Shown here: positions 59,762-64,000 of the stretch, piece by piece
Layout: every line of letters starts with the position of its first letter
How positions within the stretch are numbered: the stretch's first letter is position 1
NCBI GenBank assembly: GCA_964425605.1
Contig: CAYRNR010000007.1
Coordinates: forward strand, 45,423 to 109,422
Source of the DNA: CAYRNR01 sp964425605
GTDB lineage: Bacteria > Myxococcota_A > UBA796 > UBA9615 > CAYRNR01
Direction of reading: 5' to 3'
Length of the DNA: 64,000 nt
Notes under the pieces: model-generated
What the model saw: the letters and a program-made list of their open reading frames with translations, nothing else
The model's database searches: none
Told to the model about the DNA's origin: nothing
Position numbers and translations under genes: made by a program

Positions 59762-60781
59762 TCACAGCGCCGAGATCGACCCTGCCCCGGCCAGCGAGTC
59801 GTACGCCGAATGCCCCGGTGTCCACCAGTCCTCCCCGCTCGCATCCAGCCCGGCCTGCCATACCAGGTACGCCGTGGCCATGACCCGGATGGTCGCCTTG
59901 ACCTCGTCGGTGGTGAACTGGCTGTTGGCCTCCTCGCACAGCATCGTGCACATCCAGTCGGTGGGATCCTCGAAGTCGCAGTGGTCGGCCTCGGTGACGC
60001 GTACGGCGTGGGAGCCGGCCGCGGCCTGGTACACGCCCACGCCGTTGCCGTCGGAGTTGCACATGCCCGCCTCGCCGACGAGGCCGTGCAGGGGCACGGT
60101 CAGCGAGGGGGCTGCGTCGAAGGCGAGATCGTCGCCGTCGGTGAGATCGAGGCCGAGCACGGCCACGGTCTGGGGATCGAGGTTGGCCGCGAGGATGGAG
60201 CGCAGCCCGCCGGCGGAGTGCCCGGCCCAGATGACGTCGGTGGCGCCGATCATCGCCTTGAAGTCGAGCATCTCGGCAGCGTCCAGCGGTGGATCGCTGT
60301 CCAGAGGGGTGGAGTGGCACATCCCAGGCGTGGCCACGGTGAGACCCCAGCTCGCGAAGTGCGCCGCCAGATCGGCCAGCGCCGAAGGCGTCCGGGAGAA
60401 CCCATGGACCAGCACCACCGTGGGCGCCGCGGGTGCCCCGGCGGGGGTGAACACGGAGTAGGACGCGTAGCAGAACCCGCTGGGGTTGTACGTGTCGCTG
60501 ACGCTGGTCACCGGATAGGGGCCGGTGGCGGAGAAGTCGGTGGGCGGGGCAGTGGTGTCGTCGTCGTCATCCGCCGCGGTCGCGTCATCGTCATCCGAGA
60601 TGGAATCATCGTCATCCGAGATATTGTCGTCATCATCTGCGATAGCGTCGTCGTCGTCGTCGGTCCCGGTGGCGTCGTCGTCGTCGTCTCCCCCGACGCT
60701 GTCGTCGTCGCCTGGGTCGGAACAGGCGACGGGGAACCAAACGGCGATGACGAACAGCGCGAAGATCCACGGTCTGGACAT
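59762..60781 (-). CDS. Alpha/beta-hydrolase lipoprotein with Asp-rich linker
   Basis: Lipidation is predicted at Cys20 (VWFPVAC). Five Asp blocks separated by Ser/Ala/Thr follow, as in the 13534-17043 lipoprotein. The catalytic domain has the oxyanion element VVLVHGFSRTP, the nucleophile elbow WAGHSAGG (Ser189) and a late His in TEADHCDFED. It looks closest to platelet-activating-factor acetylhydrolase or chlorophyllase-like esterases. The 339-residue product probably acts at the cell surface. Its start is divergent from the TetR gene and shares the dyad at 60803-60828, so TetR control is likely. Confidence 0.8.
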   Translation of the reverse strand: MSRPWIFALFVIAVWFPVACSDPGDDDSVGGDDDDDATGTDDDDDAIADDDDNISDDDDSISDDDDATAADDDDDTTAPPTDFSATGPYPVTSVSDTYNPSGFCYASYSVFTPAGAPAAPTVVLVHGFSRTPSALADLAAHFASWGLTVATPGMCHSTPLDSDPPLDAAEMLDFKAMIGATDVIWAGHSAGGLRSILAANLDPQTVAVLGLDLTDGDDLAFDAAPSLTVPLHGLVGEAGMCNSDGNGVGVYQAAAGSHAVRVTEADHCDFEDPTDWMCTMLCEEANSQFTTDEVKATIRVMATAYLVWQAGLDASGEDWWTPGHSAYDSLAGAGSISAL

Positions 60782-60802
60782 GGTCTTACCCTCCTGGCGG
60801 GT

Positions 60803-60828
60803 AAATCTACCGACCGATAGATAGATTT
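60803..60828. promoter_or_regulatory. Probable TetR operator
   Basis: AAATCTA (60803-60809) and TAGATTT (60822-60828) form the outer arms of an imperfect 26-base dyad, with most inner positions also symmetrical (CCGACC against GATAGA). It lies between the divergent hydrolase and TetR starts, where a self-controlling TetR repressor would bind. Confidence 0.65.
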
Positions 60829-60856
60829 GCAAGGCGGCTGCCCATATCATGGGTCC

Positions 60857-61507
60857 ATGGCGTCTTCGAACCCGCGCCGCGCAGGACGGCCCAGCCAGCC
60901 CATCCCACGCGAGGATCTGTTGAGTCTGGCTCGCTCCGCGTTCGCCGAGGGGGGATACGCGGGTACGAGCATGAGCGCCATCGCCGACCAGGCCGGTCTG
61001 CGCAAGGCGTCGCTTTTTCACCACTTCCCCAACAAGGAGGCGCTGTACCTGGAGATCCTGGGGGCCATCTCGGGTGACCTGGGGCGCCTGGTGCTCGAGG
61101 CGGGGCTCGATCACGGCGACTTCCTGTCCCGGCTCGATCGGCTCGGTGCCCTGGTGGAGGACTACCTGGGCGCCCACCCGGACGCGGCGCGGCTGCTGCT
61201 GCGCGAGCTGATCGACCGGGGGCCCTTCCTGCGCGGACCGGGCCAGGAGATGGTGCAGATGACCATGGGGCTGACGGCGCGGTTCCTGAAGGGGGGGATG
61301 GACGCGGGGATCATCCCGGCGCAGGACCCTCGGCAGCTCGCGATCTCCATCGCAGGGGTCCACCTCACCTGGTACGCGACCTCGGAGGTCACGTCGGCGT
61401 ACATGGACGAAGACGTGTTCGCCCCACGGCAGATCCGCGAGCGCACGTCAGCGGTCTTGCAGCAGGTGCGGATGCTGTGCGGCGCGCCACCTGCCGGTCA
61501 CCCCTGA
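60857..61507 (+). CDS. TetR/AcrR-family transcriptional regulator
   Basis: The N-terminal 55 residues of this 216-residue protein form the TetR DNA-binding domain (SLARSAFAEGGYAGTSMSAI, ADQAGLRKASLFHHFPNKEALY). The C-terminal helical part would bind a ligand. Such proteins repress their own gene and a neighbour until a small molecule releases them. The divergent alpha/beta-hydrolase lipoprotein is the obvious target. The ATG at 60857 is preferred; an earlier GTG-rich region is part of the operator. Confidence 0.9.
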   Translation: MASSNPRRAGRPSQPIPREDLLSLARSAFAEGGYAGTSMSAIADQAGLRKASLFHHFPNKEALYLEILGAISGDLGRLVLEAGLDHGDFLSRLDRLGALVEDYLGAHPDAARLLLRELIDRGPFLRGPGQEMVQMTMGLTARFLKGGMDAGIIPAQDPRQLAISIAGVHLTWYATSEVTSAYMDEDVFAPRQIRERTSAVLQQVRMLCGAPPAGHP

Positions 61508-61517
61508 GGGCGACGGG

Positions 61518-61697
61518 TCAGAACACACTGCCCGAGGGTTCGTTTCGGACGGGCTCGTACTCGATCTGGTCCTTTCGCTCGGTCCGGGGGATGTCCTCGC
61601 ACAAGAAGCAGGTCATCACCTCCCCTTCGCGGAGCTTCCGGGCATCGAGGGTGTCCTTGCACCACCCGCAGGTGATGCGCGCGATCTTGGGTTCCAT
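61518..61697 (-). CDS. Zinc-ribbon peptide, 59 residues
   Basis: The reading frame begins MEPKIARITCGWCKD and contains two knuckles, Cys10-x2-Cys13 and Cys30-x2-Cys33, as in rubredoxin-like zinc ribbons. GGAGGCGCC precedes the ATG. It lies downstream of hcp on the same strand across about 100 bases and could be co-transcribed with it. Its role is unknown; metal binding is a motif inference. Confidence 0.65.
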   Translation of the reverse strand: MEPKIARITCGWCKDTLDARKLREGEVMTCFLCEDIPRTERKDQIEYEPVRNEPSGSVF

Positions 61698-61797
61698 GGC
61701 GCCTCCTCCCGCCGCGCGCGGCGGCCGTGAATTAGCCGAAGCTAACTACAGGTAGGCTCGGAACTGTGGGGGGAGCTGTCAATCCTGGGGAGGGGAA

Positions 61798-63438
61798 TCA
61801 GCCCAGGATGGCGGTGAGGTCCTCTTCGGCCGTGCCCGTGGGCTTGATGCCGAAGGTGTCCACCAGGACCTGCAGGGCCGCAGGCGTCACGAACGCGGGC
61901 AGGCTCGGCCCGAGGCGGATGTCCTTGATGCCCAGGTGCAGCAGCGACAACAGGATGCACACGGCCTTCTGCTCGAACCAGCTCAGCACCATGGACAGGG
62001 GCAGGCCGTTGACGTCGGTGTCGAAGGCGTCGGCCAGGGCGCTGGCGACCTTGACGGCCGAGTAGGCGTCGTTGCACTGGCCCATGTCCAGCAGCCGGGG
62101 GATGCCGCCGATCTCGCCGAAGTCGAGCTTGTTGAAGCGGTACTTGCCGCACGCCAGGGTCAGCACCACGCAGTCGTCGGGCACCTGCTCGGCGAGCTCG
62201 GTGTAGTAGTTGCGGCCGGGCTTGGCTCCGTCGCAGCCGCCGATGAGGAAGAAGTGGCGGATGGCGCCGCCCTTGACCGCGTCGATGACCGCGCCGGCCA
62301 CGGACAGCACCGCGTTGTGGCCGAAGCCCACGGTGATGCGCTCCTCTTGGGCGTCCTCGGCGAAGCCGTCGGCGGCCAGGGCCGCGTCGATCACGGGGCC
62401 GAAGTTGCGATCCGTGACGTGCTCCACGCCGGGCCAGGCCACCAGGTTGGTGGTGAACACGCGGGCCTTGTAGCTCTCCTTGGGCTTCTGGATGCAGTTG
62501 GTGGTGAAGAGGATCGCGCCGGGGAAGGCGTCGAACTCCTTGCGCTGGTCCTGCCAGGCGCCGCCGTAGTTGCCCACCAGGTGGGGGTACTTCTTCAGCT
62601 CGGGATACGCGTGCGCGGGGAGCATCTCGGAGTGGGTGTAGACGTTGATGCCCTTGCCCTCGGTCTGCTGCAGCAGGGCCTCCAGGTCGGGCAGGTCGTG
62701 GCCGGAGATCAGGATGGCCTTGCCCTGGACCGGGGTGGTGCGCACCGAGGTGGGCTCGGGGTGGCCCAGGGTCTCGGTGTGGCCGGTGTCGAGCAGCTCC
62801 ATGACCTTGAGGTTGACCTCGCCCACGCGCAGGGCCATGCCCAGCAGGGCGTCCACGCCGTGCTCGTCGTTGAGGAAGTCCAGGCACTCGTGGAAGAAGG
62901 CGTTGACGCCGTCGTCGGTCTGACCCAGCACGTGGGCGTGGTCGGCGTAGGCCGCGGTGCCCTTGAGGCCGTAGGTGATCAGCTCCTCGAGGCCGGTCAG
63001 GTCGGCGCCGCGGTTCTCCAGGCGCTTGCCGATGGTCACGGCCGCGCCCAGGGCGGTCAGCTCGTCGGTGGCGGCGTCGGCGGACCAGGTCACCAGGTTC
63101 GCCACGGCTTCGGGCTGCTCGCCGGCGTCGGCGCAGGCCTTCTCGTAGACGGCCTTGGCCGCGTCACGGATGCCCACCTGGCCGCGCAGCAGCGTCGCGA
63201 TGCTCTCGGCGTCGAAGTTGACGTTGGTCACGGTGGTGAACAGGCCCTCGATCACGGCCAGGTCCACGCCCGCGTCGGCCGCGCCGAGCTTCCGCGCGCG
63301 GTGGGCGTAGGCCGAGATGCCCTTGAGCCCCTGCACCAGCAGGTCCTGTAGCGCCGCGGTCTGCGGGTCCTTGCCGCACACGCCCTTGGTCGTACAGGCC
63401 TCGCCCTTTGCCGTCTGCTCGCACTGGTAACAGAACAT
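61798..63438 (-). CDS. hcp: Hydroxylamine reductase / hybrid cluster protein
   Basis: This 546-residue protein begins MFCYQCEQTAKGEACTTKGV, with Cys3, Cys6, Cys15 and Cys21 holding the N-terminal iron-sulfur cluster. Later conserved segments (GHDLPDLEALLQQTEGKGI, HSEMLPAHAYPELKKYPHL, TTNCIQKPKESYK, LACGKYRFNKLDFG) supply the hybrid iron-sulfur-oxygen cluster. Hcp reduces nitric oxide to nitrous oxide and hydroxylamine to ammonia in nitrosative stress. The start has an AGGAGAT ribosome site. A promoter and dyad lie just upstream, and a regulator gene follows, so NO-responsive control is likely. Confidence 0.97.
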   Translation of the reverse strand: MFCYQCEQTAKGEACTTKGVCGKDPQTAALQDLLVQGLKGISAYAHRARKLGAADAGVDLAVIEGLFTTVTNVNFDAESIATLLRGQVGIRDAAKAVYEKACADAGEQPEAVANLVTWSADAATDELTALGAAVTIGKRLENRGADLTGLEELITYGLKGTAAYADHAHVLGQTDDGVNAFFHECLDFLNDEHGVDALLGMALRVGEVNLKVMELLDTGHTETLGHPEPTSVRTTPVQGKAILISGHDLPDLEALLQQTEGKGINVYTHSEMLPAHAYPELKKYPHLVGNYGGAWQDQRKEFDAFPGAILFTTNCIQKPKESYKARVFTTNLVAWPGVEHVTDRNFGPVIDAALAADGFAEDAQEERITVGFGHNAVLSVAGAVIDAVKGGAIRHFFLIGGCDGAKPGRNYYTELAEQVPDDCVVLTLACGKYRFNKLDFGEIGGIPRLLDMGQCNDAYSAVKVASALADAFDTDVNGLPLSMVLSWFEQKAVCILLSLLHLGIKDIRLGPSLPAFVTPAALQVLVDTFGIKPTGTAEEDLTAILG

Positions 63439-63458
63439 CTTTTATCTCCTTAGTGGTA

Positions 63459-63483
63459 CTCGAATACCAGAATTTGATTCGAG
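63459..63483. promoter_or_regulatory. Dyad overlapping the hcp transcription start
   Basis: CTCGAAT (63459-63465) and ATTCGAG (63477-63483) are perfect inverted arms with an 11-base spacer. The dyad begins immediately after the -10 element of the hcp promoter. It is a fitting site for the Rrf2-type repressor encoded next door. Confidence 0.6.
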
Positions 63484-63484
63484 A

Positions 63485-63512
63485 AGAATAGGTCCTTGGT
63501 TTTGCGTGTCAA
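63485..63512 (-). promoter_or_regulatory. hcp promoter
   Basis: On the minus strand TTGACA (63507-63512) and TATTCT (63485-63490) are separated by 16 bases, close to the sigma-70 consensus. The start codon of hcp is about 45 bases further on. Confidence 0.65.
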
Positions 63513-63525
63513 GTCCGTTGCGATT

Positions 63526-63951
63526 TCAGGTTCGATCGACCAGGTCGGACAGGTCGAAGTGAGCCAGCTTCAGGCCGCCCAGGCGCTTCTGGACCAGGTC
63601 GTGGATCTCGGCGTTGAGGGCCCGCACCGCGCAGGCGCCGGGCTCGGCGCAAGCGGGACGCGCGAGCAGGCACGCCTCGGTGACCATCGGGCCGTCGAGG
63701 GCCTCGTAGATCTCCAGCAGGGTCACCTCTTCGGCATCCTTGACCAGCAGGAACCCTCCCCTGGGTCCGCGCACGGAGGTGACCATGCCCGCGCGCGCCA
63801 GCCGCTGCATCACCTTGCTCAAGTGGGCCTCGGAGGCCCTGAGGGTCTTGGCCAGCTGGGTCACCCGCGTGGGCTCCTCCGCGCTGGCCATCAGGGCCAG
63901 GGCGTGGATGCCCAGGACAGCGGCGTCGGTGATGCGGAGCAGACCAGCCAA
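63526..63951 (-). CDS. Rrf2-family (NsrR/IscR-like) iron-sulfur regulator
   Basis: This 141-residue protein has an Rrf2 winged helix (TQLAKTLRASEAHLSKVMQR, LVTSVRG-type wing GPRGGFLL). Three Cys residues at 94, 101 and 107 have the spacing that holds an iron-sulfur cluster in NsrR and IscR. Nitric oxide destroys that cluster and frees target genes. The adjacent hcp with a dyad at its promoter is the likely target. The start is TTG, placed after GGAGGAATC; no ATG is near. Confidence 0.88.
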   Translation of the reverse strand: MAGLLRITDAAVLGIHALALMASAEEPTRVTQLAKTLRASEAHLSKVMQRLARAGMVTSVRGPRGGFLLVKDAEEVTLLEIYEALDGPMVTEACLLARPACAEPGACAVRALNAEIHDLVQKRLGGLKLAHFDLSDLVDRT

Positions 63952-63967
63952 GATTCCTCCGAAAAAA

Positions 63968-63990
63968 GAATTCTAGACTCTAAATACCTG
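63968..63990. promoter_or_regulatory. Possible Rrf2 autoregulatory dyad
   Basis: TAGA-G-TCTA with partly symmetrical A/T flanks (GAATTC on one side, AAATACC on the other) lies just upstream of the TTG start of the Rrf2 gene. It shares the GGTATT half with the region before hcp. A TATAAT at 63991-63996 on the plus strand would suit a rightward promoter, but its -35 partner is not visible. Confidence 0.35.
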
Positions 63991-64000
63991 TATAATGCGG

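Noticed and set aside
61936..63351. Antisense frame through hcp
   Set aside because: hcp is certain; the antisense translation is a low-complexity Val/Gly/Leu shadow.
63991..63996. TATAAT as a rightward promoter at the window end
   Set aside because: No -35 element at a proper distance and no downstream gene is visible.

Overview
This is a high-GC, gene-dense bacterial chromosomal segment. Lipoproteins with long runs of Asp after the lipobox, a Ser/Thr-rich calcium-binding-like repeat protein, and many large multidomain NTPases and proteases suggest a free-living Gram-negative of the Myxococcota / former Deltaproteobacteria type. This placement is inference from protein style only; the window has no rRNA or marker gene that fixes taxonomy beyond a lysyl-tRNA synthetase.

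Layout. Positions 1-1919 (+): the C-terminal part of a ThiF/E1-like adenylyltransferase, overlapping a ClpB-type AAA+ ATPase. Positions 1948-13456 (-): a compact operon (reading right to left) of a Lon-type protease-TPR protein, a PD-(D/E)XK nuclease-like protein, three unknown proteins, a zinc-ribbon DEAH-box helicase, a sigma-like/HTH protein and an unknown. Positions 13534-22304 (-): a secreted trypsin-like lipoprotein with six tandem repeats, a stand-alone ClpX, a small unknown, and a 1118-residue STAND/NB-ARC-TPR protein with a HEPN-like motif. Positions 22479-38980 (+): a long operon of unknowns leading into a receiver-domain/PLP amino-acid decarboxylase, LysRS, a P-loop GTPase, a DUF4407-like membrane protein, a very large GTPase-associated protein, an accessory protein, a membrane protein and a secreted basic protein. 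Positions 39012-50987 (-): a nine-gene operon of membrane protein, vWA protein, cold-shock/DUF3800 fusion, membrane protein, HerA/VirD4-type ATPase, a 41-residue DUF3800-like micro-ORF, a sigma-like protein, an unknown and a second Lon-type protease-TPR protein. Positions 51129-55854 (+): radical SAM enzyme, DUF1257-DUF2997 fusion, Ycf46-type AAA+ ATPase, DUF697 membrane protein and GNAT acetyltransferase. Positions 55855-58801: a gene split by an IS3-family element. Positions 58802-64000: ordinary accessory metabolism (GDPD lipoprotein, alpha/beta-hydrolase lipoprotein with a divergent TetR regulator, a zinc-ribbon peptide, hydroxylamine reductase Hcp and an Rrf2 regulator).

How it fits together. 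Almost every gene between 1 and 55 kb lies in an operon with 1-8 base stop/start overlaps, and the same ingredients recur: a large motor or switch NTPase, a protease or unfoldase, a sigma-like or HTH protein, a surface or membrane partner, and proteins of unknown fold. The two leftward operons (13456 to 1948 and 50987 to 39012) have strikingly parallel content: Lon-like protease-TPR, sigma-like protein and a nucleic-acid motor. I read this region as an island of NTPase-centred signalling or conflict systems, of the kind reported from multicellular or complex bacteria; which of them is an immune system cannot be settled from sequence alone.

The best candidates for undescribed biology are the nine-gene HerA/vWA/Lon operon, the decarboxylase with an intact phospho-receiver beside LysRS, the paired AAA-free Lon-TPR proteases, and the HEPN-like STAND protein whose C-terminal repeats have visibly foreign base composition.
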